A DNA stretch of 64,000 bases from Halorubrum halophilum (GCF_000739595.1 NZ_BBJP01000005.1:60873-124872); one strand, 5' to 3'. Numbered from the stretch's first letter, positions 42,584 to 51,927 are shown. Notes: generated by a model not told the origin, from the sequence alone. Program-made: numbers and translations.

Positions 42584-43414
42584 TTACCAGTCCGGGCCGA
42601 AGTCGGGGTCGATCTGGCGGTCGGTCCGGCCGAGGTCGTCGATCCGCTGGAGGTCCTCGTCGTCCAGTTCGAGCCCGAGGCTCGCCCAGTTGTCGCGGAG
42701 GTGGTCCTCGCCGGTCGCCTTCGGGATGGCGGTGACGCCCCTCTCGCGGAGCCACGCGAGGCTCACCTGCGCGGCGCTGACGCCGTGCTTTTCGGCGATG
42801 TCGCCGATCGTCGGGTCGTCGAGGATCTTCCCGCGGGCGAGCGGCGAGTAGCCGACGAGTTCGACGTCGTTGGCGTCGGCGTATTCGCGAAGCTCCTCCT
42901 GTCGGAGCAGCGGATGCATCTCCACCTGGTTCGCGAACGGCGTCTCACCGAGGGCGTCGGTCGCGGCGTCGAGGTGCTCCGGCTCGAAGTTCGAGACACC
43001 GATTCGGTCGATCAGGCCGTCGTCGCGGAGCTCCGCGAACGCGGGCAGCGTCTCCTCGGGGTCGTACTCGCCGGCCGGCCAGTGGACGTACAGCAGGTCG
43101 GCGTACTCGGTGTCGAGCTTCTGGAGGCTCTCGCGGGTCGACGCGGCCACGTCCTCGGGCGCGAGGTTGTCGAGCCACACCTTCGTCGCGAGGAACACGT
43201 CGTCGCGGTCGACGTCTGCGGCGGCGATTCCCTCGCCCACGGCGGCCTCGTTCCCGTAGGCCTGAGCCGTGTCGATGTGGCGGTATCCCGTCTCCAAGGC
43301 CGTTTTGACGGACTCGACGCACTGCGCGGGGTCGTCGTTCTCCCACGTCCCGAGCCCGAGCGCCGGCATCCCGTCGGCGGTCGGCACGTCGAAAGACTGC
43401 GGCTCCTGTGACAT
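42584..43414 (-). CDS. Aldo/keto reductase
   Basis: NADPH-dependent oxidoreductase of 276 residues with a TIM-barrel. Visible are GLGTWENDD, GYRHIDTAQAYGNEAAVG (catalytic Asp and Tyr), FLATKVW (catalytic Lys), LLYVHWPAG (His replaced in the usual LxHWP pattern), IGVSNFEPEHL, NQVEMHP and IPKATGEDHLRDN (cofactor binding). It most resembles the 2,5-diketo-gluconate reductase-like group; the substrate is unknown. The ATG at 43414 gives the normal N-terminus. Confidence 0.92.
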   Translation of the reverse strand: MSQEPQSFDVPTADGMPALGLGTWENDDPAQCVESVKTALETGYRHIDTAQAYGNEAAVGEGIAAADVDRDDVFLATKVWLDNLAPEDVAASTRESLQKLDTEYADLLYVHWPAGEYDPEETLPAFAELRDDGLIDRIGVSNFEPEHLDAATDALGETPFANQVEMHPLLRQEELREYADANDVELVGYSPLARGKILDDPTIGDIAEKHGVSAAQVSLAWLRERGVTAIPKATGEDHLRDNWASLGLELDDEDLQRIDDLGRTDRQIDPDFGPDW

Positions 43415-43548
43415 ACGCAGCGGTAGTCGCGTGAGGGGAAAGTCGCTTGCGGTCCCGGCGGTCGATCGGGGGATCGTCTCCGCGGTTATCGGGAGACGAG
43501 AACCGACGAGATGCCTATATCCGCCGACGTTGTAGCTCGAACCAAGAG

Positions 43549-43791
43549 ATGGTGAGCCGCTACGACAAACAGCTGATAGCGATGGCCGCCGTGCTGCTCG
43601 CCGGCGCGCTCGCGGGACTCCATCCGGCCGTAGCGTTTCAGCAGGGGCTCGCAGCGGGAAGCGCCGCGTCCACGCTGGTTCTGTACGAGGCCGTGTTCCG
43701 AAATCCGCCGACCGAACCGGCTCGACACCGGAACGCGGCCTTGGGTATCGTCGGACTCGGCTGGCTCGCCACCCTCGTACTGGCGCTTTGA
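43549..43791 (+). CDS. Small two-helix membrane protein
   Basis: Not recognised. 80 residues: a short polar head (MVSRYDKQ), a hydrophobic segment (LIAMAAVLLAGALAGLHPAVAF), a conserved-looking middle (ASTLVLYEAVFRNPPTEPARHR) and a second helix (AALGIVGLGWLATLVLAL). The TATA-like CCTATATCC (about 43514-43521) is some 30 bases before the ATG at 43549, which favours this start over the in-frame 43447. Convergent with the copper ATPase gene. Confidence 0.65.
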   Translation: MVSRYDKQLIAMAAVLLAGALAGLHPAVAFQQGLAAGSAASTLVLYEAVFRNPPTEPARHRNAALGIVGLGWLATLVLAL

Positions 43792-43815
43792 CACCCGGCC
43801 ACCGCGATCGAGTAC

Positions 43816-46398
43816 CTACTCCAGCAGCGCCCGCGAGGAGTTCGCCACGACGAGCAGGCTGGACGCGCCCATCGCGACCGCGGCGAACAGGGGATTGAGA
43901 AGACCGGTCACCGCGAGCGGGATGGCGACCGCGTTGTAACAGAACGCCCAGCCGATGTTCCCCTTCACGCGCCGGCCCGCGGCCCGCGAGAGCTCGAAGA
44001 CGGTCGCCACGGAGCCGAGGTCGTCGTCGACGATCGCCACGTCGGCCGCGTCGGCCGCCATCGCGGTTCCCCCGCCGAGCGCGACGCCGAGGTCCGCCGC
44101 GGCGAGCGCGGGCGCGTCGTTGGTCCCGTCCCCGACCATCACCGTGAGCCCGCTCGCCTTCAGCCGCTCGACCGTCTCGGCTTTCCCCTCCGGCGGCACG
44201 CCCGCGAACACCGACGATATCGCGTCGTGCTCGCTGAAGACGGTCGCCGCGCGCTCGTCGTCGCCCGTCAGCACGACGACCTCGACGCCCGAGTCGGCGA
44301 GCTCGGTCACGGTCTCCGCCCACCCCTCGCGCAGCTCGTCGCCGACCACGACGACTCCCGCCGCGGCGCCGTCGCGGCCGACGGCGACCGGGACGCGACC
44401 CACGTCGCGGGCCGCCGCGACCGCCTCGCGGATCCCGGCGGAGACTTCCCACCCGCGCTCGTCGAACAGGTCCGGGTGGCCGACGACGACTTCGACGCCG
44501 TCGACGACGCCGGAGACGCCGCGGGCGTGGCTCTCGAAGTCCGTGACTGCGAGGGCGTCGTCGGCGTCCGGTTCGTCGACCGTCTCCGCCGACTCCACCT
44601 CCCCGCCGTCGGCGACCGCAGGCGACGCGCCGCCGGAGTCCGACGCGGATTCGGGGGAGCCGAACGCGCCGTCGCTCCCGCGCGCCGCGGCGATCGCCTG
44701 CCCGACCGGGTGCGCCGAGCGCTCCTCCAGCGCGGCGGCGAGCCGGAGGAGGTCGTCGTCGAGATCCGTCGAGACCACCCGCATCTCGCCGGTGGTGAGC
44801 GTCCCCGTCTTGTCGAAGACGACGGTGTCGGCGCCACGGAGTCGCTCGAAGACGGTGTCGTCGAAGATCACGATGGAGCGTTCGAGCGCGTCGCGGATCC
44901 CGGCGGCGACCGCGAGCGGGGTCGCGAGCCCGAGCGCGCACGGACACGAGACGATGAGCACCGTGAGCCCGACGAGCATCGCCTCCGTCATCCCGTTACC
45001 GAGCGCGAGGTTGGCCCCCGCGGCGAGGAGCGCGACCGCGAGCACGACCGGGACGAACACCGTCGCGAGCCGGTCGGCGAGCTTCTGGACGCCGTGGTTC
45101 CCGCTCTGGAGGTCCCAGACGAGCTCGGCGACGCGGTCGAGGCTGGAGGTCGCGTCCGGGCCGACCTCGACCGTCAGCGACCCGTCCGCGACCACGGAGC
45201 CGCCGACCACGGCGTCGCCGGGCGTCTTCCGGACCGGCATCGACTCGCCCGTGACGACCGACTCGTCGACCGCGGCGTCGCCAGCGACCGCATCGCCGTC
45301 GACCGGGACCCGATCGCCGGCGCGCACGAGCAGCCGGTCACCGGGCGCGAGGTCGTCGATGGCGACCTCTTCGGTCTCGGCCCCGACGCCGCCCGCGCTC
45401 CCGTCGCCGTCCGCCCCCTCGCCGTCACCGACCAGCCGCCGAGCGCTGTCGACCTGCACCGCGGTGAGATCGGAGAGGAGCTCGGTCGCCCGCTTCTTGA
45501 TCGAGTCCTCGTAGTGGTTGCCGACGGTGACGATCACGATGATCGCAACGGTCACGTCGTAGTAGATCGACGGCGACTCGACGAAGATCACCGCGAGCGT
45601 GCTGTAGACGTACGCGCTGACCGCCGCGATCGCGACGAGGAGGTCCATGTTCGGCGACCGCGTCTTCGCGCTGACGTACGCCCCTCTGAGTATCGGCTTC
45701 CCCGTGACGAACAGGACCACCGTCGTCAGCACGCCGATCACGATGAAGAAGTACGTCCCCGACGAGGAGGCCATCGCCTGGTTGAGGTACTCCAGGGTCC
45801 GCTCGTTGTAGAAGGGGAACGCGAAGTACGTCGGGTAGATGATGACGATGTACTGGAGCATCACCGCCATCCCGACGAGCACGCCGGCCGCGAGGCGCGC
45901 CGTCGCCATGTTGTCCGCCTGTCGGCGCGAGAAGGCGTCGTCCCGGTCGTACGCGCTGTAGCCGAGCCCGCTCACCGCCTCGGAGAGGTCGTCGGTGGTG
46001 ACGGCGTCGGGGTCGTGGTCGATCCGCACTGTGTCCGTGACGTAGCTCGCGCTGGCGGCGCTGACGCCCTCGGTCTCGGTCGCGACCGTCTCGATGAACG
46101 CCTCGCAGGTGGCGCAGTGCATCCCGTCGACTTCGAGGAACGTCGCCTCGTGGTCGGCGGGGACCGCGTCGCCGCCGGCACCGCCGCCGGTCTCGTCATC
46201 GTTCCCCTGCCGCCGCTCGCGCACCGCCTCGGCGTCGACGTCGACATCGCCGAGCGTCTCGTACACGTCTCGGCAGCCGGTACAGCAGAAGCGGTTGCCC
46301 TCGTCGTCGACCACGTCGACGCCGTCGGTCGGGAGCTCACAGAGGGTGCAACCGGGCGCCTCGTCGTCGGTCCGGTCGGCGGGCGCCGACGCGTCCAT
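43816..46398 (-). CDS. Copper-translocating P1B-type ATPase (CcoI/FixI-like N-terminus)
   Basis: An 860-residue heavy-metal ATPase. The N-terminus has a Cys cluster (C17, C20, C38, C39, C42 in CTLC...FCCTGC), then a heavy-metal-associated domain with GMHCATC (92-98). The membrane CPC is at 485-487 (VSCPCALGLATP), with the phosphorylation motif DKTGT at 529-533 and the hinge GDGTNDAPAL near the end. The Cys-rich head plus the adjacent TauE/SafE gene is the arrangement of CcoI/FixI pumps that supply copper to haem-copper oxidases; a general copper exporter is the alternative. Two bases separate it from the upstream partner gene. Confidence 0.93.
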   Translation of the reverse strand: MDASAPADRTDDEAPGCTLCELPTDGVDVVDDEGNRFCCTGCRDVYETLGDVDVDAEAVRERRQGNDDETGGGAGGDAVPADHEATFLEVDGMHCATCEAFIETVATETEGVSAASASYVTDTVRIDHDPDAVTTDDLSEAVSGLGYSAYDRDDAFSRRQADNMATARLAAGVLVGMAVMLQYIVIIYPTYFAFPFYNERTLEYLNQAMASSSGTYFFIVIGVLTTVVLFVTGKPILRGAYVSAKTRSPNMDLLVAIAAVSAYVYSTLAVIFVESPSIYYDVTVAIIVIVTVGNHYEDSIKKRATELLSDLTAVQVDSARRLVGDGEGADGDGSAGGVGAETEEVAIDDLAPGDRLLVRAGDRVPVDGDAVAGDAAVDESVVTGESMPVRKTPGDAVVGGSVVADGSLTVEVGPDATSSLDRVAELVWDLQSGNHGVQKLADRLATVFVPVVLAVALLAAGANLALGNGMTEAMLVGLTVLIVSCPCALGLATPLAVAAGIRDALERSIVIFDDTVFERLRGADTVVFDKTGTLTTGEMRVVSTDLDDDLLRLAAALEERSAHPVGQAIAAARGSDGAFGSPESASDSGGASPAVADGGEVESAETVDEPDADDALAVTDFESHARGVSGVVDGVEVVVGHPDLFDERGWEVSAGIREAVAAARDVGRVPVAVGRDGAAAGVVVVGDELREGWAETVTELADSGVEVVVLTGDDERAATVFSEHDAISSVFAGVPPEGKAETVERLKASGLTVMVGDGTNDAPALAAADLGVALGGGTAMAADAADVAIVDDDLGSVATVFELSRAAGRRVKGNIGWAFCYNAVAIPLAVTGLLNPLFAAVAMGASSLLVVANSSRALLE

Positions 46399-46400
46399 TC

Positions 46401-47228
46401 TCACATCCCCCCCGCCATCCCGGCGTCGAGCGGGTTCCAGAAGGGCAGGCTCGGGTGCGGCACGTGGACGCCGACCGCCATCAGTCCGTGCGCGAACAGG
46501 ACGTAGCCGAGCGCCACGAAGGCGACGCCGAGCAGGCGGTGGACCCGGCGACGGTGGACCGCGTCGACGCCCTCGATGACGGTCCCGTAGAGGAAGACCG
46601 CGGGCATCGTGCCGACCCCGAGCGCGCCGAGTGCGAGCGCGCCGCTGACGGCGGAGCCGCTGGCGAACGCGTAGAGGTACGCCGGGTAGAGGATCGGACA
46701 CGGGAGCAGCCCGTGGACCGCGCCGAGCCCGACGATTCCGGGGCCGTTGGCGAGGCGGTCGACGTGGCCGGTGAGCCAGCCGGTGACGCGGTCGAGGCCG
46801 GGGAGGTGGATCCCGCCGGTCGCGCCACCGAGTGCGTACCGGACGCCGACTACGATTACGGCCGCGCCGACGCCGAGGCCGACGACGCCGCGGACCGCCT
46901 CCGCCGCGCCGGTCAGCGTCGCGGTCGTGACGAGAACGGCCCCGCCGAGCGCGCCTAGCGCCGCGCCGATAGTGGCATAGCTCGTCGCGCGGCCGAGGTT
47001 GAACAGCGCGTGCTGGCGGACCTCGTAGGTCGTCAGGTGGCTCCCGCGGCGGTCATCCGTCGCGCCGGCAGTAGGCGATCCGCCGTCGGCGCGCTCGCTC
47101 CCCTCGCGCATCCGGCCGGCGTACACCGTGACCAGCGGGCCGCACATCCCGATGCAGTGGGCGCCGCCGAGCAGCCCGATAGCGAGGAACAGAAGCACGT
47201 CGGTCCCGAGGAGCGTCGAGATGTCCAT
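46401..47228 (-). CDS. TauE/SafE-family (UreH/CcdA-like) membrane protein
   Basis: A 275-residue protein with about six membrane helices. It has the FLAIGLLGGAHCIGMCGPLV signature (Cys pair) and a second HGLLPCPILYPAYLYAFA. In bacterial cbb3-oxidase clusters a similar protein neighbours CcoI/FixI and is thought to help copper handling or haem-copper oxidase assembly. Here it is the first gene of a two-gene operon with the copper ATPase, which supports the same job. Confidence 0.85.
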   Translation of the reverse strand: MDISTLLGTDVLLFLAIGLLGGAHCIGMCGPLVTVYAGRMREGSERADGGSPTAGATDDRRGSHLTTYEVRQHALFNLGRATSYATIGAALGALGGAVLVTTATLTGAAEAVRGVVGLGVGAAVIVVGVRYALGGATGGIHLPGLDRVTGWLTGHVDRLANGPGIVGLGAVHGLLPCPILYPAYLYAFASGSAVSGALALGALGVGTMPAVFLYGTVIEGVDAVHRRRVHRLLGVAFVALGYVLFAHGLMAVGVHVPHPSLPFWNPLDAGMAGGM

Positions 47229-47314
47229 GAGGGTTGGTTACCGAGTGTTGGCGTCGCGGGCGCTAATGGGTTTCGTCGGGCGGGACGCCGGCACGTCGGG
47301 TCGGTGTCGGCGCA

Positions 47315-47740
47315 TCACTCCTCCACGAACACGGTCGCGTACATCCCGCCGGTCTCGTGCGGGATGCAGACGTAGTCGTAGCGGCCGGGGACCTCGAAGG
47401 TGTGCGAGAATCGGTCGCCGCTCTCCAGCGCGCCGCCGAAGTCGGAGGGCCACGCCTCGCGGGCGCTCTCCTCGTCGTCGAAGCCGCCGGAGGCGAAGTA
47501 GTCGGCCGCGTCGGGGATCCCGCCCCCGTAGGCGGTGACGGTGTGCCTCCGTACGCTCGTGTTCTCCCAGACGACGGTGTCGCCGACGGAGACGGTCAGC
47601 TCCGCCGGACGATACGCGTCGGCGACCATTCCCACGTCGTAACCGGGGTCGCCGCCGACGGCCGAACAGCCGGCGAGGGCGGTCGTCGCCGCGACGCCCC
47701 CGGCCGCGCCCAGCCGTCGGAGGAACCGTCTGCGGTGCAT
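47315..47740 (-). CDS. Halocyanin-like blue copper lipoprotein
   Basis: A 141-residue cupredoxin. A Tat signal (RRRFLRRLG) with lipobox LAGC (Cys25) indicates twin-arginine export and lipid anchoring. The copper ligands are His66 (RRHTV), Cys125, His128 and Met133 (CIPHETGGM). Halocyanin carries electrons on the outer membrane face. It lies next to the copper-pump operon on the same strand and back to back with halorhodopsin. A reverse-strand GATATTGAA box about 28 bases upstream fits a leaderless start. Confidence 0.9.
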   Translation of the reverse strand: MHRRRFLRRLGAAGGVAATTALAGCSAVGGDPGYDVGMVADAYRPAELTVSVGDTVVWENTSVRRHTVTAYGGGIPDAADYFASGGFDDEESAREAWPSDFGGALESGDRFSHTFEVPGRYDYVCIPHETGGMYATVFVEE

Positions 47741-47969
47741 ATCTTATCTGGGGGCCTGAGCGGTTTCAATATCGCGGTCGACCCCGCCGAGTGAGAATAT
47801 CCCGCCTGCGGACGGCGCGACCGCGATTACGCGGTGTCTCGCCGGCGACACCGCAGCCGGTCCCCCGAATCGGGCGGCGATCGCCGGAGCGCGGAAGCGA
47901 TCGTTCACCGCCGGGAGACGAGCAACACACTCGGCATACTCCGGTTCGGAGTCGAGGTTTGTCGGTGAA

Positions 47970-47987
47970 AACCTAACTGGTTAGGTT
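47970..47987 (+). promoter_or_regulatory. Perfect palindrome, Bat-type UAS, upstream of halorhodopsin
   Basis: AACCTAAC-TG-GTTAGGTT, 8-base arms, directly abutting the BRE/TATA region (CTATTTAG, 47991-47998). It closely matches the Halobacterium bop-regulon upstream activating sequence pattern ACC...ACT..TT.G recognised by Bat. Position and sequence both point to light/oxygen control of the retinal-protein gene. Confidence 0.65.
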
Positions 47988-47990
47988 GGT

Positions 47991-47998
47991 CTATTTAG
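47991..47998 (+). promoter_or_regulatory. TATA box of halorhodopsin gene
   Basis: CTATTTAG, 30-37 bases before the ATG at 48028, immediately after the palindromic activating site. It implies a very short leader of a few bases. Confidence 0.55.
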
Positions 47999-48027
47999 TT
48001 GGGTCGTTGCGTAGGTGTGGGTGTTGC

Positions 48028-48903
48028 ATGATCCGAACAGCAGCGGCTGACGCGTTCGCGCAGGGAATCGTCCCGCTTGAGATGACCCAAACCGAGATCT
48101 TCGAGTACATTCAGGCCGATCAGCTCCTGAGTGCGTCGCTCTGGGTGAATATTGCCCTCGCGGGCCTGTCGATCCTCCTCTTCGTCTATATGGGGCGGAA
48201 CGTAGAGGATCCCCGCGCTCAGTTGATTTTCGTCGCCACGCTGATGGTGCCGCTCGTCTCGATCTCCAGCTACACGGGACTCGTGTCCGGAATCACTGTC
48301 GGCTTCCTCGAGATGCCGGCCGGCCACGCGCTGGCCGGGGCCGGGACCGGACCGGAAGGCGGCGTGTTCACTCCGTGGGGGCGGTACCTCACGTGGGCGC
48401 TGTCGACGCCGATGATCCTCATCGCACTCGGCCTCCTCGCCGGGTCGAACGTGACGAAGCTGTTCACGGCCGTCACGGCCGACATCGGGATGTGTATCAC
48501 GGGCCTCGCGGCCGCGCTGACCACGTCCTCCTACCTGCTGCGCTGGGTCTGGTACGGTATCAGCTGCGCGTTCTTCGCCGTCGTCCTCTACATCCTGCTC
48601 GTCGAGTGGGCAGAGGACGCCGAGATCGCCGGCACCGCCGAGATATTCAACACGCTGAAGATCCTCACCGTCGTCCTCTGGCTCGGTTACCCGATCGTCT
48701 GGGGGCTCGGCGCCGAGGGGCTCGCGGTGATCCAGTCGCCCGCCGTCACCTCGTGGGCCTACAGCGGGATGGACATCATCGCGAAGTACCTCTTCGCGTT
48801 CCTCCTGCTGCGCTGGGTCGCCGACAACGAGAGCACGGTCGCCGGCATGGCGCCGAGCCTCGGCTCGGCCTCCCGCGGCGGCGCGGCGCCGGCCGACGAC
48901 TGA
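48028..48903 (+). CDS. hop: Halorhodopsin, light-driven chloride pump
   Basis: Seven-helix retinal protein of 291 residues. Helix C reads RYLTWALSTPMILIAL: at the bacteriorhodopsin positions 85/89/96 it has Thr122, Ser126 and Ala133, the TSA motif of inward chloride pumps, not the DTD of proton pumps. Lys253 (SGMDIIAKYLFAF) is the retinal Schiff-base lysine. The loop MPAGHALAG is typical of halorhodopsins. The start MIRTAAADA follows the Halorubrum pattern; in-frame codons back to 47986 fall inside the promoter. No bop, brp or crtY is in the window, so retinal is made elsewhere. Confidence 0.96.
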   Translation: MIRTAAADAFAQGIVPLEMTQTEIFEYIQADQLLSASLWVNIALAGLSILLFVYMGRNVEDPRAQLIFVATLMVPLVSISSYTGLVSGITVGFLEMPAGHALAGAGTGPEGGVFTPWGRYLTWALSTPMILIALGLLAGSNVTKLFTAVTADIGMCITGLAAALTTSSYLLRWVWYGISCAFFAVVLYILLVEWAEDAEIAGTAEIFNTLKILTVVLWLGYPIVWGLGAEGLAVIQSPAVTSWAYSGMDIIAKYLFAFLLLRWVADNESTVAGMAPSLGSASRGGAAPADD

Positions 48904-48935
48904 CGACGCGGTCGCGTTCGCTCTTTCGCGGATTC

Positions 48936-48940
48936 TTTTT
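48936..48940 (+). terminator. T-run after halorhodopsin gene
   Basis: TTCTTTTT ends about 37 bases after the stop; a plausible archaeal oligo-T terminator, short but distinctive here. Confidence 0.35.
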
Positions 48941-49020
48941 CGCCCCGTCTCGACGCTCTCAGCCGCCGGCACGGCGGACGAGAGAACAGAGCTAAACCCG
49001 CGGCGGCGGTGGAGAGACAC

Positions 49021-49359
49021 ATGAAACAGGCCATCGTCGCCCGCACCGACATCGGCATGGGCGAGGGGAAACTCGCCGCGCAGGTCGCGCACGCGTCGCT
49101 GTCGGCGTACCAGGACGCCGGCCGACGCGTCCGGAAGAAGTGGCAGGGCGAGGGACAGAAGAAGGTCGTTTTAAAGGGAGACTCCGAGAGCCAGCTGTTC
49201 GAGCTGGCCGACAAGGCCGACAAGGAGGGGATTCCGTACGCGATCATCCGCGACGCCGGCCACACCCAACTGGAGCCCGGAACCGTTACCGCGCTCGCCG
49301 TGGGACCCGCCCGCGACGACACCGTCGACCGCGTGACCGGCGACCTCTCGCTGTACTGA
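49021..49359 (+). CDS. pth2: Peptidyl-tRNA hydrolase, Pth2 type
   Basis: Releases peptides from dropped-off peptidyl-tRNAs. 112 residues, full length: [30 protein letters not shown], then [49 protein letters not shown]. The conserved K and H of the archaeal/eukaryal enzyme are present. It is immediately followed by truD with no spacer. Four in-frame codons ahead of 49021 are ignored because the family starts at MKQ. Confidence 0.96.
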
Positions 49360-50832
49360 ATGGTCCCCACTACTTCCCTCCGCGAGGCACATCCGGCCGA
49401 GCGCGCCGCGGGCATCGACCACTACGTCAGCGACGCCGACGGGATCGGCGGCCGGCTCCGCGAGTCGCCCGAGGACTTCCGCGTCCGGGAGCTGGAGGCG
49501 TTCGAGCCGGAGCCGCTCGGCGCCGATACCGGGAGCTATCCCGAGCTCGTCGTCCGCGTCACCCTCCGCGACTGGGACACGAACGACTTCGCGCGCCGGA
49601 TCTCTGACGCTCTCGGAATCAGCCGCGAGCGCGTCTCGTGGGCGGGGACGAAGGACAAGCGCGCCGTCACCACCCAGCTGTTCACGCTCCGCGAGGTCGA
49701 CCCCGACGACCTCCCCGAGATCCGCGGCGCCGAGATCGAGCCCCTCGGTCGCGCCGGTCGCGGGCTCTCGTTCGGCGACCTCGCGGGCAACGCCTTCGAG
49801 ATCCGAGTCGCCGACGCGGTCCCCGAAGCCTCCGAGCGCGTCGCCGACGTGGTGAGCGACCTGCGGGCGTTTGACGGCGACGAGGAAGAAGCGGCGGCGA
49901 GCGACCCGGACGACATCGACGCCGCCACCGTCGGCGTCCCCAACTACTTCGGCCAGCAGCGCTTCGGGAGCCGCCGGCCCGTCACCCACCGCGTCGGGCT
50001 AGCGGTCGTCAGAGAGGACTTCCGCGAGGCGGTGCGGCTGTACGCCGGTAACCCCTCGCAGACGGAGCCCGACGACACCCGCGCCGCGCGGAATCGCGTC
50101 GACGCCGCGTTCGGGGTCGGCGAGGGTGACGCGGCGGACGACGCCGGCCCCGCCGCCGACGGCACCGGCGACGGCGACTGGGAGGCCTGCCTCGATGCGA
50201 TCCCGGGCAAGCTCCGGTTCGAGCGCTCGATGGTCCACCGGCTCGCCGAGCGCGACGCGGCTCCCGACGCGCCGCCGACCCACGACGACTGGCGACACGC
50301 GCTGGAGGCGGTCCCCTCGAACCTCCAGCGGCTCTTCGTCAACGCCGCCCAGTCGTTCCTCTTCAACCGAATCCTGAGCGAGCGCCTGCGCCGCGGGCTC
50401 CCGTTCGACCGCCCCGTCGCCGGCGACGTGGCCTGTTTCGCCGACGGGGACGCGCCCGACGAGCTGTACGCGCCCGACACGGACCGGCTCCAGCGGGTCG
50501 ACGAGGACCGAGTCTCGGTCGTTTCCCGCCACTGCGAACGCGGCCGAGCGTTCGTCACCGCGCCCCTCGTCGGCACGGAGACAGACCTCGGCGACGGCGA
50601 GCCGGGCGAGATCGAGCGCGAGGTTCTCGCCGACGCCGGGATCGAGCCCGCCGACTTCGCGCTCCCCGGCGAGTTCGACTCGTCGGGCACCCGGCGGGCG
50701 ATCCTCCTCCGGAGCGACCTCGACGTGACGTTCGAGGGCGGCGACCCGCGGTTCGCGTTTGCGCTCCCGAGCGGGTCGTACGCGACGGTGCTGCTCCGAG
50801 AGTTCACGAAGAGCGGGCCGCTCGACCTCTGA
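49360..50832 (+). CDS. truD: tRNA pseudouridine(13) synthase TruD
   Basis: Isomerises U13 of tRNA. 490 residues with catalytic Asp99 in the motif [16 protein letters not shown]. Also present are [10 protein letters not shown], the [19 protein letters not shown] motif and [19 protein letters not shown] of the TRUD insertion domain, plus an acidic Asp/Gly-rich linker (about residues 250-270) typical of haloarchaeal versions. Coupled to pth2: the ATG overlaps the last base after its stop. Confidence 0.95.
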   Translation: MVPTTSLREAHPAERAAGIDHYVSDADGIGGRLRESPEDFRVRELEAFEPEPLGADTGSYPELVVRVTLRDWDTNDFARRISDALGISRERVSWAGTKDKRAVTTQLFTLREVDPDDLPEIRGAEIEPLGRAGRGLSFGDLAGNAFEIRVADAVPEASERVADVVSDLRAFDGDEEEAAASDPDDIDAATVGVPNYFGQQRFGSRRPVTHRVGLAVVREDFREAVRLYAGNPSQTEPDDTRAARNRVDAAFGVGEGDAADDAGPAADGTGDGDWEACLDAIPGKLRFERSMVHRLAERDAAPDAPPTHDDWRHALEAVPSNLQRLFVNAAQSFLFNRILSERLRRGLPFDRPVAGDVACFADGDAPDELYAPDTDRLQRVDEDRVSVVSRHCERGRAFVTAPLVGTETDLGDGEPGEIEREVLADAGIEPADFALPGEFDSSGTRRAILLRSDLDVTFEGGDPRFAFALPSGSYATVLLREFTKSGPLDL

Positions 50833-50853
50833 TCGATCCACAGTTGTGTATTA

Positions 50854-50874
50854 TCGGACGGTCGTAGCGTCCGA
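50854..50874. promoter_or_regulatory. Inverted repeat between truD and guaA-type gene
   Basis: TCGGACG-N7-CGTCCGA, perfect 7-base arms, 22 bases after the truD stop and 63 before the next ATG. It could be an RNA hairpin at the transcript end or an operator. Confidence 0.35.
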
Positions 50875-50936
50875 AACCACCACGATACTGCGCTCCGTTC
50901 CGAGCCGTTTTTGTGCGGGAGCCGCCAACCGGAGCC

Positions 50937-51491
50937 ATGACCCGGATCGTCGTCATCGACCTCCACGGCCAGTTCACCCACCTCGAACGGCGGGCGCTCC
51001 GCGACGTGGGCGTCGACACCGAGATCGTCTCGGCGGACACGCCCCCCGCGGAGATCGACGCCGACGGGATCGTCCTCTCGGGCGGCCCCGACATGGACCG
51101 CGTCGGCAACGCTCCGGACTACCTCGACCTGGACGTTCCCGTGCTCGGGATCTGTCTGGGGATGCAGCTGATCGCGGTCGAGCGCGGCGGCGTGGTCGGC
51201 GGCGGCGACTACGGCGGCTACGCCGACGTCGACGTGGAGATCGTCGACGACGAGGACCCGCTCGTCGGCTCGCTGGCGCCCGAGACGCGCGTCTGGGCCT
51301 CCCACGCCGACGAGGTGACCGAGGTTCCCGAGGGGTTCGTTCGGACCGCCACCTCCGACGTCTGCGACGTGGAAGCGATGTCGAACGCCGACGCGGGGCT
51401 GTACGGCGTCCAGTGGCACCCCGAGGTCGCCCACACCGAGCGCGGCGAGGAAGTGTTCGAGAACTTCGTCGCGATCTGCGAGTCCGCGTAG
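50937..51491 (+). CDS. guaAA: GMP synthase glutamine amidotransferase subunit
   Basis: Class I glutaminase subunit of the two-protein archaeal GMP synthase, giving ammonia to the ATP-pyrophosphatase subunit (guaAB), which is not in the window. 184 residues. The catalytic triad is Cys73 (LGICLGMQ), His161 and Glu163 (VQWHPEV). The N-terminal IVVIDLHGQFTHLERRALRDVGVDTEIV is typical. A TATA-like GTTTTTGTG at about 50907-50914 sits 26 bases before the ATG, so transcription is independent of truD. Confidence 0.94.
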   Translation: MTRIVVIDLHGQFTHLERRALRDVGVDTEIVSADTPPAEIDADGIVLSGGPDMDRVGNAPDYLDLDVPVLGICLGMQLIAVERGGVVGGGDYGGYADVDVEIVDDEDPLVGSLAPETRVWASHADEVTEVPEGFVRTATSDVCDVEAMSNADAGLYGVQWHPEVAHTERGEEVFENFVAICESA

Positions 51492-51501
51492 GGGGCAGCG
51501 A

Positions 51502-51927
51502 CTACTCTCCGATGTGCGCCGTCAACACCGGGAGCTCGCTGTGTCGCACGACCCGCTCGGCGACTGAGCCCGCGGTGACGAAGCGCCCGATACCGGTGCG
51601 GCCGTGGGTCCCCATCACGATCAGGTCGACCCCGTAGTCGGCCGCGGCGTCGAGGATCTCCTCGTGCGGGCGGCCGCGCCGGAGGTGACGCTCGGCCTCG
51701 ATATCTCGCTCCGCGGCCGCTTCAGCGACCGCGTCGAGCGCGCGCTCGCCGCGCTCCTCCTCGCGTTCAACGACAAGGTCCCACTCGTCGGCGCCGGCGA
51801 TCCCCTCGTCGACGACGAACAGCGCGTGGATCCGCGCGCCCGTCAGCGCGGCGAGGCCGCAGGCCTGCTCGATCGCGGCGTCGCTCCCGGCGCTCCCGTC
51901 GGTCGGACACAGGATCGCGTCGTACAT
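51502..51927 (-). CDS. Universal stress protein (UspA family)
   Basis: A 141-residue ATP-binding UspA-fold protein: ILCPTDGSAGSDAAIEQA at the N-terminus and the ATP motif GTHGRTGIGRFVTAGSVAERVVRHS (G-2x-G-9x-GS). The start at 51927 follows a reverse-strand GTTAACACC box by about 30 bases; a GTG at 51942 would add five residues. Convergent with the GMP synthase gene; upstream is a zinc-finger gene on the same strand. Confidence 0.93.
   Translation of the reverse strand: MYDAILCPTDGSAGSDAAIEQACGLAALTGARIHALFVVDEGIAGADEWDLVVEREEERGERALDAVAEAAAERDIEAERHLRRGRPHEEILDAAADYGVDLIVMGTHGRTGIGRFVTAGSVAERVVRHSELPVLTAHIGE

Noticed and set aside
42584..44947. A 787-residue fusion upstream of the aldo/keto reductase
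   Set aside because: The upstream part is a shadow of the copper ATPase; the reductase starts normally at 43414.
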